NCBI GenBank assembly: GCA_964643355.1
Contig: CAZXPW010000008.1
Location: 42,818-106,817 of the forward strand
Origin: FEN-1350 sp964643355
GTDB lineage: Bacteria > Planctomycetota > Phycisphaerae > Sedimentisphaerales > Anaerohalosphaeraceae
Length of the DNA stretch: 64,000 bases
Direction of reading: 5' to 3'
A model generated the notes under the pieces. That model saw nothing but the letters and a program-made list of their open reading frames with translations, made no database searches and was not told the origin of the DNA. The position numbers were made by a program, and so were the translations under genes. Positions 50,156 to 59,118 of this stretch are shown here, one piece after another. Positions within the stretch are counted from its first letter, which is position 1; each line of letters begins with the position of its first letter.

Positions 50156-52228
50156 TTATTTAATCTCTTCTTTGGGAACCGTAAGATTGTAGATACTGTC
50201 GGAGAGGACCTCCTGCAAATCGAGTTGATAGATCTGCATGTCGGCCGGATCGCACAGAATGATGTATTTTCGCAGGGACGGCAATGTATCTTCCAACATG
50301 CCGAGCCGTTCAAAATGCCGGTATAAATTTGGAGCGGCCTGGTGGGCCTGCAACTGGCCCTGGAATCGCTGTCCAATGGCCTTAGCGATGGTTTCACGCT
50401 CGAAGCGGTACCCCTCCGCCTGGCTGAGGGTTTGGAAGATGACTCCCTGCGATTCGTGAAAAGCCGAGCGCAATTCGGCCTGATACTGACGGGCCTTGTC
50501 GGGATCCGATTCGGCCGACTTCAGATAGGTTTGGGCCAGGGCATACAGTTTTTCGGCCTGATCTGTGGAACCACACAGTTCGGTAAGCGTTTTGTTCCAT
50601 TCGGCCTTGGCCTTCAGAATCGCGGCCTGTTTTTGCTGAGCTGCGGAAATCACGCCCTGATACGCCTCCGCCACCTCGACCGGGGGATGAATGCCCTGGA
50701 GGTTCACCAGAACAATTTCAACCCCAAGATTGGCCTGGTCTGCGGCCTTTTGAATTTGCTCGCGCAGATAAATGGAAGCCGGTTCGCGCCCCGGACCAAG
50801 CAGACTGGCTTGGATCCCCTGGCGGGCGACGCTGTCGTCGGTTTCAATACGAGCGCTGGCGGCGAATCGCACCAATTCACGATAACAAATCGCCTCCAGC
50901 ATATCGCGGGCTCCGTTGATGCGGGATTCGGAGTTTAGATAAAAATTATAGAGATATGCGTATAAGTCCTTCACCCGGTAATGGACCGGAACCGCGGCGT
51001 TGACCAAGCTCACTGGTGGAGGACCGCCCTTGGTTCTCGGCCCCCGTTCCTGCATAGCGACCAACAAGCTGTATTCTTCTTTGTAATGCTTTTTGCCCCA
51101 CAGAAGAGGTTCATCCAGGGTTTTATCGTTTTCGACAAACCCGATGTTGATTTGTTCAATGATATCGGTCGGGTAGGTATAGACCTTGTCGAAAGGCCAC
51201 GGATTTTTCACATAGAATCCCGGTCCCACATGTCGGCCCCCGTACTTGGGATTGGGCGAGCCGAAATGCTCGATGATCGCTTCATGGCCTTCCTGGACGA
51301 CGACGAAACAACTGAGCAGATACAGAACCGCCACCGCAAACAGGAAAAGCGGCAGGATGGCTTTCTCGAGAAGCTTGTAAAACCAGGTCTGGGAAACCTG
51401 GAAACCGAACTGGTAATCGATGGCGCTGGCGACGGTGTGGAACAGACCGCCGGGTTCATTGAAAAGTCCCAGGAGGCGACTGTCAAAGCAACTTCGGCTG
51501 TATTGACCCGCGATACGGGGTCGATAGAAATCCAACAGGGCATTGAGCAGAATCTCGCTCCCCAGAACGATCATCAGGATTGGCGTGACCCACGCCATGA
51601 TGCGCAGGCCGACCGGATAATGAAAATAGGAAGCCGCCAGTGCGAACGCTACCAGAAAAGCGATTCCGGAAGTGGCAATCAGCATGCTTCCGCCCGCGCG
51701 GAGGGGTTTCCATATCCGCTGCGCGCTCATTCCCGTCGCATATCGGGAAATCAGAAAGCTCAGAAACCAGACGATCACGACAAAAAATAAAGACAGTTCC
51801 GGTTTTTTCGGAGTCATTTCCAAAGCCGTTTTGACTTTGGTTGTCGACAGAATTCCCATGCCGACCAGATACAGGGCGATGACGATTCCGAAAGACGGGA
51901 TGAACCATTTTTCGAGGACCTCCAGCCGCTTTTGAGATTCGGCGAACAACGCGACACGATCTGAGCCGGCCTGGAAAATGGTTCCCGCTTCCCCGGATCG
52001 GGCCAGATGCGCGATATCGAGTTTTTCCTGCTCCGCCAGAACCCTCTGATGGAATTGGACGACCAGCACAAACCAAACCAGTACGGTACCAAGGATTTGC
52101 CAGGCCAGGGCGGTGACCGCAAAGGCCTGGCTCATCATGCCGAGGATAAAGGTGGCCACGAAAAAGAGCAAACTCATCACCAAACCCAAGATCGCGACCT
52201 GTTTCGCCCTTTTGGAGGTCAGTGTCAT
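50156..52228 (-). CDS. Large SPFH protein with seven-helix N-terminal membrane domain
   Basis: A 690-residue protein. ATG 52228 is chosen because the hydrophobic core starts soon after it and GGGA precedes it; in-frame codons farther upstream add only polar residues. Seven hydrophobic segments are visible at about 11-31, 37-58, 108-127, 145-164, 180-201, 208-230 and 289-311. After the last comes an HflK-like SPFH domain (VQEGHEAIIEHFGSPNPKYG) with long helices to about residue 640. Canonical HflK has a single helix, so the first 290 residues are an added membrane module I do not recognise. First gene of the operon; the next, HflC, starts 24 bases on. Confidence 0.8.
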   Translation of the reverse strand: MTLTSKRAKQVAILGLVMSLLFFVATFILGMMSQAFAVTALAWQILGTVLVWFVLVVQFHQRVLAEQEKLDIAHLARSGEAGTIFQAGSDRVALFAESQKRLEVLEKWFIPSFGIVIALYLVGMGILSTTKVKTALEMTPKKPELSLFFVVIVWFLSFLISRYATGMSAQRIWKPLRAGGSMLIATSGIAFLVAFALAASYFHYPVGLRIMAWVTPILMIVLGSEILLNALLDFYRPRIAGQYSRSCFDSRLLGLFNEPGGLFHTVASAIDYQFGFQVSQTWFYKLLEKAILPLFLFAVAVLYLLSCFVVVQEGHEAIIEHFGSPNPKYGGRHVGPGFYVKNPWPFDKVYTYPTDIIEQINIGFVENDKTLDEPLLWGKKHYKEEYSLLVAMQERGPRTKGGPPPVSLVNAAVPVHYRVKDLYAYLYNFYLNSESRINGARDMLEAICYRELVRFAASARIETDDSVARQGIQASLLGPGREPASIYLREQIQKAADQANLGVEIVLVNLQGIHPPVEVAEAYQGVISAAQQKQAAILKAKAEWNKTLTELCGSTDQAEKLYALAQTYLKSAESDPDKARQYQAELRSAFHESQGVIFQTLSQAEGYRFERETIAKAIGQRFQGQLQAHQAAPNLYRHFERLGMLEDTLPSLRKYIILCDPADMQIYQLDLQEVLSDSIYNLTVPKEEIK

Positions 52229-52319
52229 CGTTTCATTCCCGCTTTTTCGAGTCAGTTTTTCCGAACTTTTCCTGCCATGATCCGGTAAATAAGGATTGCG
52301 GATACCGGCCAACAAAGTC

Positions 52320-52347
52320 TTTACAAAAGGTAAACCAGTACTATACA
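52320..52347 (+). promoter_or_regulatory. Putative promoter of the divergent ABC-2 permease
   Basis: TTTACA at 52320-52325 and TATACA at 52342-52347 with a 16-base spacer, in the 162-base gap between divergent genes. The first codon of the permease is 44 bases after the -10 box. Confidence 0.45.
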
Positions 52348-52390
52348 ATGAACCCGCAAATATGAAAACGCCTTTTTAGGGATTTTCGCA

Positions 52391-53353
52391 TTGAAAAAAT
52401 TATGGATCATCGCTGCCAATACCTTTACGGAAACCTTACGGCAACCGATCTATGCCGTGATTGTCATTGCGGGGCTGATTCTGTTTATTGTCAGCCCCTC
52501 CCTGACCATGTACACACTGGACGAAGACATCAAGCTCCTGAGGGAACTTGGGCTTTCTACGCTGTTCCTGTCCGGTTTGTTCATCGCAATTTTTTCCGCG
52601 GCCGGGGCTGTAACGGAAGAAATTGAGACCAAGACCATCACGACGGTTCTTTCCAAGCCGGTTTCCCGCGCGATTTTTGTCATGGGCAAATTTTTTGGAG
52701 TCGTGGCGGCCGTGGCGTTGGCGCACTATATTCTGACATTGGCCATGTTGATGGCGATTCGCCATGGAGTGTTGTCGGAAGCCGCCGATACCCATGACTG
52801 GACCGTCATCACCGCCGCAGCCGTCGTGATCGTGGTTTCATTTCTCATAACCGCTTTCTTGAACTATAGTTACGATTGGAATTTTACCGCGACGGGCATC
52901 GGGTTACTGGCGGCTTTATCCACCTTGGCGATCGTATTGTTGAGCTTCATCGATCGCGATTGGACCTACAATCCGGCCAATAACAAGTTTACCGCTTTTG
53001 ACATTCATGCTTCGATCCTTCTGTTGTTGGCCGTGGTGGTTTTGGTCGCCTTGGCGGTATTGTTTTCCACTCGCTGCAATGTGGTTCTGACCCTGACTTT
53101 TTGCGTGGGTATTTTTTTGCTTGGGTTGATTAGCGACTGGGTTTTCGGTCGTTTTGCCGACACCTATCTATGGGCAAGGATCGGGTATATGCTTGTCCCC
53201 AATCTTCAGGTTTTCTGGGCATCGGATGCCATCTACGGGTCCGGAACGATTCCTTTCCGGTATATCCTGCAAAGCGGCTTATATACTCTTCTTTATACGG
53301 CCGGGATCCTGAGTTTTTCCATTGCCCTATTCCAAAGGCGACAGGTTGGTTGA
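52391..53353 (+). CDS. ABC-2 type permease without adjacent ATPase
   Basis: A 320-residue membrane protein with about six to seven helices. It starts with TTG at 52391 (AGGGA upstream; no in-frame ATG gives a complete N-terminus). The N-terminal KKLWIIAANTFTETLRQPIY and the segment GAVTEEIETKTITTVLSKPVSR are typical of ABC-2 permeases of the NosY/GldF kind. No ATPase gene neighbours it on the plus strand, but the ATPase at 44574-45848 lies in the divergent operon and might serve both permeases. Ends 91 bases before the EamA transporter gene. Confidence 0.85.
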   Translation: MKKLWIIAANTFTETLRQPIYAVIVIAGLILFIVSPSLTMYTLDEDIKLLRELGLSTLFLSGLFIAIFSAAGAVTEEIETKTITTVLSKPVSRAIFVMGKFFGVVAAVALAHYILTLAMLMAIRHGVLSEAADTHDWTVITAAAVVIVVSFLITAFLNYSYDWNFTATGIGLLAALSTLAIVLLSFIDRDWTYNPANNKFTAFDIHASILLLLAVVVLVALAVLFSTRCNVVLTLTFCVGIFLLGLISDWVFGRFADTYLWARIGYMLVPNLQVFWASDAIYGSGTIPFRYILQSGLYTLLYTAGILSFSIALFQRRQVG

Positions 53354-53444
53354 GGCAAACCGCTTGTATTGCGTGAATTGACAGGGGAGGATAAAGCATG
53401 TCGAATCATGGCTCGACGGATACGATTCGAAGAGGGATTGGGGC

Positions 53445-54317
53445 ATGATATCGACGGCTCGTCCGCATGCCCTCGGGACGATGTTGTTGATCCTGACGGC
53501 CCTTTTGTGGAGCATGGGCGGTTTTCTGATTAAATCCGTTCAAGCCAGCCCGATGGTGATTGCCGGTTTGCGGTCTCTTCTGGCAACTCCGGTTCTTCTG
53601 ATTTTACTCCGGCCGGCGCACTTGTCGTTTTCCCGGGATCAGTTGCTTGGAGCGATCTTCTACTGTGGAACGGTTACGCTGTTCGTTGTAGCCAACAAGA
53701 TGACGACGGCCGCCAATTCCATCCTTCTGCAGTACACGGCTCCGGTCTATGTGGCAATCCTGAGCATCACAATCCTTCACGAGCCGATCCTTCGGACGGA
53801 CTGGGCGTCAATCGGTCTGGCTTTGATGGGGATGGGAGTATTCTTTCTGGATCATCTTTCGACTGCCCACCTCTGGGGGAATCTCATGGCGATCTTCAGC
53901 GGAATCTCGTTTGGGCTGATGGTGGTTTTTCTGCGGAAACAAAAACAGGCGTTTCCGCTGGTGTCGATTCTTCTGGGAAATCTGTTGACGGCGATGATCA
54001 GTTGCCCATTCTGGATTGGAGCCGAGATTGATGCGGTTTCCTGGCGAATTTTGATTCTCCTGGGGGGCATTCAGTTGGGATTGTCCTATGTGTTGTATTC
54101 CATCGCCATTCGTCGCGTCTCCGCGATCGAAGCGATCATGGTTCCCGTGATCGAACCGATTCTCAATCCACTGTGGGTGTGGTTACTTCTTCGGGAGTCT
54201 CCCGGGCAATGGGCGATTCCCGGCGGCATTCTGGTCATCGCCGCGTCGTTCCTGTGCAGTGTGGGGCGGATACGAAACCAACCAATGAAGGGGGGACCGC
54301 CGACCGACAGCCATTAA
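53445..54317 (+). CDS. EamA-family (DMT) transporter
   Basis: Inner-membrane transporter of 290 residues with about ten helices in two EamA repeats; typical length. The start ATG 53445 follows GAGGG. Landmarks are the first-repeat ILTALLWSMGGFLIKSVQ, the conserved YTAPVYVAILSITILHEPIL at the end of repeat 1 and MVPVIEPILNPLWVWLLLRE at the end of repeat 2. Substrates in this family are diverse metabolites; none can be inferred here. Its last four bases overlap the 3' end of the minus-strand sugar-isomerase-like gene. Confidence 0.9.
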   Translation: MISTARPHALGTMLLILTALLWSMGGFLIKSVQASPMVIAGLRSLLATPVLLILLRPAHLSFSRDQLLGAIFYCGTVTLFVVANKMTTAANSILLQYTAPVYVAILSITILHEPILRTDWASIGLALMGMGVFFLDHLSTAHLWGNLMAIFSGISFGLMVVFLRKQKQAFPLVSILLGNLLTAMISCPFWIGAEIDAVSWRILILLGGIQLGLSYVLYSIAIRRVSAIEAIMVPVIEPILNPLWVWLLLRESPGQWAIPGGILVIAASFLCSVGRIRNQPMKGGPPTDSH

Positions 54318-55366
54318 CCGCCAATGCACTCTTTGAGGATCTGCAGGTAACGCCTGCAGGTTTCCATCATGTCGCCGGGGAATTTGTCCTGCTCGATATC
54401 GACAAAGCCGTCGAAGCCCGTGGCCTTCAGGGCCTCGACGATCGCGGGGAAATCCATCGCGCCGGTGCCGACATGCACAAACTGCCGCATCCGCGCGTCG
54501 ATATCCCGCATGTGCAGGTTCATCAACTTATTCCCGACTTTGTAAATCGCTACCGGCGGATATTCCCGCTGGAGCAGCGTCCAGCCGACATCCATATTGT
54601 AACCCAGGTCCGGATCCCGGATCGCATCCCACAGACGCAGAAAACTGACGGCGTCGGGGATAATGGTGTGGGTGTGGTGCTCGATGGTGAATTTCAGACC
54701 GTGGGCCTTGGTCCGCTGGAGGCACTGTCGGGTGACTTCAATGTAATTTTCCCAGACGGCATCCCAGTTGAAACTCGGATCGATGTCGATGTGATATTTC
54801 TCGTTGCCGGAGGCCTCATAGTATCGAGGGAGATACCCGTTACCCGGACTGTGTAATTCACGGGCCCAGGGCGAAACGATATTGATCATCGGGGCGCCGA
54901 GTTTTTTTCCGATTCTGCAGCCGGCCTCGAAATTGTCGAGATTTCGGTTTCGCTCGTCGGCGTTTAAGCTGGTCAGGCCTTCGACGACCGGTTGAAACAA
55001 TACAAACTGCGCGATTGCCAGCTTGTTGGCTTCCAGCCGTTTCTTGATCGAGTCGATCTTGGCATCCGTCCAAAAATCCCGGATATCCTGCGGGGCGTTG
55101 ATGATCATCTCAGTGCCTTCAAAGCCGATCTGGCCAAGAATATCCAGCGCCTCGCTTGGATCGGCCCCAGGCGCGAAATCGTGGAAGCACCAACTCAAAG
55201 CGCCGATCCGAATCCGTCCTTTCCCTTTGGGTTTTGGTGATTTTTCTGGTTGGGGTTTATTGTCCTGGGCCAGGCCGACGGTCGAGCCGATGCTCGCGGC
55301 GGCGACCGTCGTGGCTGAGGTCCTCAGGAATCCTCTCCGCGTGAAAAACGGTTGTGTTTGTTCCAT
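54314..55366 (-). CDS. Tat-exported sugar-phosphate-isomerase/epimerase-like protein
   Basis: A 350-residue protein starting at ATG 55366 with GGAGAT upstream. The signal begins with a twin-arginine motif (FTRRGFLRTSATTVAAASIG). The remainder is an AP-endonuclease-2/xylose-isomerase-like TIM barrel: IGALSWCFHDFAP, GFEGTEMIINAP, the likely metal ligands in FTIEHHTHTI, GYNMDVGWTL, LHMRDIDARM and FDGFVDIEQDKFPG. Such exported members are common in Planctomycetota and their reactions are mostly unknown. A promoter-like site lies 40-70 bases upstream. Confidence 0.85.
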   Translation of the reverse strand: MEQTQPFFTRRGFLRTSATTVAAASIGSTVGLAQDNKPQPEKSPKPKGKGRIRIGALSWCFHDFAPGADPSEALDILGQIGFEGTEMIINAPQDIRDFWTDAKIDSIKKRLEANKLAIAQFVLFQPVVEGLTSLNADERNRNLDNFEAGCRIGKKLGAPMINIVSPWARELHSPGNGYLPRYYEASGNEKYHIDIDPSFNWDAVWENYIEVTRQCLQRTKAHGLKFTIEHHTHTIIPDAVSFLRLWDAIRDPDLGYNMDVGWTLLQREYPPVAIYKVGNKLMNLHMRDIDARMRQFVHVGTGAMDFPAIVEALKATGFDGFVDIEQDKFPGDMMETCRRYLQILKECIGG

Positions 55367-55403
55367 GGTCAATCTCCGATAAAGTGGACAACATTGAGAT
55401 ATC

Positions 55404-55432
55404 ATTATACTCTTTCTTCCGATTCTATCCAG
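55404..55432 (-). promoter_or_regulatory. Putative promoter of the Tat-exported isomerase-like gene
   Basis: On the minus strand CTGGAT (55432-55427), 17-base spacer, TATAAT (55409-55404), 38 bases before the start codon. Confidence 0.5.
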
Positions 55433-55483
55433 ATCGAATCTGGGGTTTCTTGGATAACGATCCGTTGTCTGAAGGTTTTGGGT

Positions 55484-55512
55484 TTGGATACCCTGTTGTT
55501 GGAATCTATAAT
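55484..55512 (+). promoter_or_regulatory. Putative promoter of the GT39-like gene
   Basis: TTGGAT at 55484-55489, 17-base spacer, consensus TATAAT at 55507-55512. The ATG lies 69 bases after it. The divergent minus-strand promoter at 55404-55432 has a similar hexamer pair. Confidence 0.55.
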
Positions 55513-55581
55513 AAACGATAATCGGATGAATCGGGATCGTCCGGTTTGAATCGTTCCAATTGGCGGCCTGAAAGGACAAAT

Positions 55582-57174
55582 ATGGAATTACGGCATGCCG
55601 GGCCCCGACGGTCATGGCTATTGAGCTGTGGGGTGATTGTTACGGCGATAACCCTGATCGGAATGGGGCTGCGGTTCTACGCCATCGGTTCCGAGAGTCT
55701 GTGGCTGGATGAGGGATTCAGTGTTCTGGCGGCCAGACGGCCGTTACTCGATGTTATTAAATATGTTTTCCGTTTGGATTTACATCCGCCGTTGTACTAT
55801 GTGCTTCTGCATTTCTGGATCGTTCGATTTGGCGATTCAGAGATTGTCATGCGGACACTGTCGGCGATCTTTGGGATCCTGTCGATTCCTTTGGTATATC
55901 GGTTGGGACGGGACCTGATGGATCGCAAGACGGCCGTTCTGGCGGCGTTCCTGACGGCGATCAGTGTCTATCACATCTATTTTGCCCAGGAGGTTCGCGG
56001 GTATTCGTTGTTTGCGTTCATGGCTCTGTTGAGCATGATCTTTTGGATTCGCCTTCTGTCTCGGCCGGGATTCGCTTCGATTTTTGGTTATGTCATCTGT
56101 ACGGCGTTGGTACTATACAGCCATCCATACGGCGTCTTTCATGTCGCTTGCCAGAATGTGATGTTTGTTATTCTGTGGTTTTTGGCTCGTCCGCTTCGAA
56201 TCGGTTGGCCGGGCTGGATCGGGATCCAATCTCTGTTGGGGATCTTATTTTCACCTTGGATGCTGGTGACGATGCGGAATATCTCCAGGGTGCATCAGGG
56301 CCAGACAATCAAATTGATTCCGAACATCTGGGATCTTCCGGGGGCCCTGAAGGCCTTTGCCGGAGATGCGGACTTTATCTCGGATGGCTCGGGCGAGCGT
56401 TTTTGGCTGGGTGGAACCTTTGTTCTCTTGATGCTGTTGGGATTGTGGCCATCCCGATGGCCAGCCAAACGACGAACGGGAGAATCTGAAATCCTCAGAG
56501 AAGAGTCTCCTGTTCGACGGCGGGGGGTAGTTTTGGTGTCGATCTGGCTGGCCTGTACAATTCTGATGCCCTATGCGGTTTCAATGCTGTCAACTCCGGT
56601 TTTTTCAAATCGGTATATGATTTCCGGATCCTTTGCCTTTCTTCTGTTGGTGGCGCGCGGCGTTCGGCAGATCCCCTGGCAGCCCTTGCAGTGGGCTGTC
56701 GGCGTCGGGGTTCTTCTGTCGCAGGTCGGGCTGCTGGTCCCCTACTATACGCAGGTCAACAAAGAGCAGTGGCGGGAGGCGGCATCCTATATCGAAACCC
56801 GGGCGCATCCCGACGAGTTGTTGCTGTTTCATGCCCCCTATTGCCGAACCTGTATTTATTGGTATTACACCAAACAGCCCGAACTGGCCCGACAGGGCAA
56901 GGGGTATCCTTCAAAAAGCGATCCACGGGAGGTGAATCCCGATACTATCCGGGAGGAGTTACTCCCGTTGTTGAAGGACCGGAACCGAATATGTTTGATC
57001 TTGGCGCACAGTTTTGACGAAAAGGGATTGATCCGAAAGGCCCTTGAGCAATCGTTTCTTTGTTCAGATTCGCGTCAATTCTATCGAATTTCGGTTTGGT
57101 TTTACCAACGGAAAGATACGGCCCTCTCGGGAACGCTTCCACGGACAGATCCCTCTTCACCGTCGATTCCGTAG
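55582..57174 (+). CDS. GT39-like membrane glycosyltransferase
   Basis: A 530-residue integral membrane protein with about ten to eleven helices. ATG 55582 is preferred to an upstream TTG at 55546 because AAGGA precedes it. The first outer loop has SESLWLDEGFSVLAAR, with the acidic pair expected for the C-type glycosyltransferase catalytic site, and the second has DLHPPLYYVLLHFWIVRFGD, both typical of the ArnT/PMT (GT39, PF13231) group that uses lipid-linked sugars. The last 110 residues are a soluble domain (LLLFHAPYCRTCIYWYYTKQ). It converges on wecB, so it may act on the same glycan. Confidence 0.85.
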   Translation: MELRHAGPRRSWLLSCGVIVTAITLIGMGLRFYAIGSESLWLDEGFSVLAARRPLLDVIKYVFRLDLHPPLYYVLLHFWIVRFGDSEIVMRTLSAIFGILSIPLVYRLGRDLMDRKTAVLAAFLTAISVYHIYFAQEVRGYSLFAFMALLSMIFWIRLLSRPGFASIFGYVICTALVLYSHPYGVFHVACQNVMFVILWFLARPLRIGWPGWIGIQSLLGILFSPWMLVTMRNISRVHQGQTIKLIPNIWDLPGALKAFAGDADFISDGSGERFWLGGTFVLLMLLGLWPSRWPAKRRTGESEILREESPVRRRGVVLVSIWLACTILMPYAVSMLSTPVFSNRYMISGSFAFLLLVARGVRQIPWQPLQWAVGVGVLLSQVGLLVPYYTQVNKEQWREAASYIETRAHPDELLLFHAPYCRTCIYWYYTKQPELARQGKGYPSKSDPREVNPDTIREELLPLLKDRNRICLILAHSFDEKGLIRKALEQSFLCSDSRQFYRISVWFYQRKDTALSGTLPRTDPSSPSIP

Positions 57175-57202
57175 GAATATGCCGGGAGAGGGGTGGACCT
57201 TC

Positions 57203-58342
57203 CTAACCATGGGTCATCGATTGAGCCAGAACCTGACAAATTCTCGACGAAGCCCGGCCATCCCCAAAGGGGTTTTCATTCGATGGAAGATCTCTGGCGT
57301 TTTGCGGAGAAGCCAGAATTTCCTCCGCCGCCGGAACGATCTGTTCCGGGGTCGTGCCGACCAGTTTGGCAAAACCTTGCTCAAGGGCCTCGGGGCGTTC
57401 GGTGGTATAGCGGGTGACCAGCACGGGTTTGCCCAGCGAGGGAGCTTCTTCCTGCACCCCGCCGGAATCGGTGATGATCAGAACGCTTTTCTGCATCAGA
57501 TACACGAAAGCCGGGTAGTCCACCGGATCGATCAGACGAATCCGGGGATGACGGGCCAGAAGATCGTTCACCGGGGAACGGACATTTGGATTATAATGAA
57601 CCGGATAGACAATTACGATATCCGGATGACAATCCGCGATCTGAAGCAGAGCTTGGCACATCTGCTGCAACCCCTCGCCGAAACTCTCACGACGGTGACC
57701 GGTTACCAGAATCAGTCTCTTTCCGTCCAGTTCGCGGGTTGACAGCCCCGCGATTTCCATTCGTTCGGGTAATCTTTGTCTTATCCAGAACAGAGCGTCA
57801 ATAATGGTGTTGCCCGTCAAAAAGATCCGTTCAGTCGGTACATTCTCGGAGATTAACGAGGCGCGGGCCCGCTCGGTCGGAGCAAAACACCAATGGCAAA
57901 TCGGATCCACGAGTCGTCGATTCATTTCTTCAGGCCAGGGCGCCCGCAGGTTTCCGCTGCGAAGCCCCGCCTCCACATGACCGACGGGGATATGGTCATA
58001 AAAGGCCGCCAGCGTTGCACACAGACAGGTCGTCGTATCGCCGTGGACCAGAACCGCATCCGGCCGGATCTGCGCCAGAGTTGTTCCCACTGAGGTCAGG
58101 ATTCGTGCGGACAATTCCGATAACGGCTGGTTGGACCGCATCAGGTCCAGATCCACATCCGGCCGCAATCCGAAGGTGTTAAGAACCGAATCCAGCAGTT
58201 GCCGGTGCTGGGCGGTAACCAGCAAAAATGGTTCCAAAATGGGGTGGTCCCGCATCGCCAGAATCAGTGGAGCCATCTTGATTGCCTCGGGACGGGTTCC
58301 GATTACCACCGCAATACGATGTCGTTTGACATTCGCAGTCAT
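57203..58342 (-). CDS. wecB: UDP-N-acetylglucosamine 2-epimerase
   Basis: Interconverts UDP-GlcNAc and UDP-ManNAc, supplying ManNAc-type sugars for surface glycans. Its 379 residues are the normal length of the non-hydrolysing enzyme. Conserved segments are VIGTRPEAIKMAPLI, VHGDTTTCLCATLAAFY, GHVEAGLRSGN, EEMNRRLVDPICHWCFAPTE, VTGHRRESFGEG, the TDSGGVQEEAPSLGKPVLV substrate segment and TERPEALEQG. The start ATG at 58342 overlaps the GT2 stop by four bases. Confidence 0.95.
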   Translation of the reverse strand: MTANVKRHRIAVVIGTRPEAIKMAPLILAMRDHPILEPFLLVTAQHRQLLDSVLNTFGLRPDVDLDLMRSNQPLSELSARILTSVGTTLAQIRPDAVLVHGDTTTCLCATLAAFYDHIPVGHVEAGLRSGNLRAPWPEEMNRRLVDPICHWCFAPTERARASLISENVPTERIFLTGNTIIDALFWIRQRLPERMEIAGLSTRELDGKRLILVTGHRRESFGEGLQQMCQALLQIADCHPDIVIVYPVHYNPNVRSPVNDLLARHPRIRLIDPVDYPAFVYLMQKSVLIITDSGGVQEEAPSLGKPVLVTRYTTERPEALEQGFAKLVGTTPEQIVPAAEEILASPQNARDLPSNENPFGDGRASSRICQVLAQSMTHG

Positions 58343-59118
58343 ATTCGGTTGCCTTGACCTTCGGGCCGATGCGAAATGGGACGACCCAGCCGTTCCCGGA
58401 TCAGAAGCCGCAGCGTCCTTCCAATGGTTCGGATGACTTTCATTTTCGATCCACCGGCCTTCTGGTCATAACGGAGAATAATCGGGACCTCGCCGCAGAT
58501 TGCGCCCTGTCGACGCAACGCCAGCAGGATTCCGGCCATGCACGAAAATCCTTCGCCAATGAACAGGTTTTGACCTTGTTCAGCCAAAGCTTTTTTCAGG
58601 AAACCGGCCCGGTACGCACGATAACCGCAGGAATAGTCCTTTACCCCTTCCATCGGTGCAAGGCAACGGAACAGGATTGACATGCCGTATGACAAAATCC
58701 GTCGAAGTAACGGAACGCCCCGAACCACGGCTCCCGGCTGGTAACGCGAAGCGATTACGACATCGCGTCCTTCTCGAACATCGCGGACCATACGCACGGT
58801 CAGCCCGGGACTGTGGGTATTGTCGGCGTCCATACACAAAATGATGTCCTCGTCCGCTGCCCGCTCCGCGGCCAGCATCATGCCCCGCATAAAGGTGTCG
58901 GCCAGACCAAGGTTGTGATCATTTCGAAAAACCTCCACCGACAACGATCCGTATTTGTGACCGGCGATGTCGCCGGTTGCATCCGTGGAGCAATCGTCGA
59001 TGACCAGAATCCGAAGTTCAAGGTTGTAGGTATCCTCCTGGGTTCTGCGGAAATCATTCAGCAGGGCCGGGAGATTCTCGGATTCGTTGTATGCGGGAAG
59101 AACAACCCAGCATCTCAT
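58339..59118 (-). CDS. Family 2 glycosyltransferase (polyprenyl-phosphate sugar synthase type)
   Basis: A 259-residue GT-A enzyme. ATG 59118 has GGAG 8 bases upstream and overlaps the methyltransferase stop as ATGA. It starts VVLPAYNESENLPALL and has VIDDCSTDATGD, the metal-binding DADNTHSPGLT and SRYQPGAVVRGVP, as in dolichol-phosphate-mannose synthase-like enzymes that transfer a sugar from a nucleotide to a lipid carrier. There is no C-terminal membrane domain. A lipid-linked sugar from this enzyme could be the donor of the nearby GT39-like enzyme; that is inference. Confidence 0.9.
   Translation of the reverse strand: MRCWVVLPAYNESENLPALLNDFRRTQEDTYNLELRILVIDDCSTDATGDIAGHKYGSLSVEVFRNDHNLGLADTFMRGMMLAAERAADEDIILCMDADNTHSPGLTVRMVRDVREGRDVVIASRYQPGAVVRGVPLLRRILSYGMSILFRCLAPMEGVKDYSCGYRAYRAGFLKKALAEQGQNLFIGEGFSCMAGILLALRRQGAICGEVPIILRYDQKAGGSKMKVIRTIGRTLRLLIRERLGRPISHRPEGQGNRI

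Noticed and set aside
50981..51790. 269-codon open frame on the plus strand
   Set aside because: Antisense to the large SPFH gene; no recognisable domain and no start signal.
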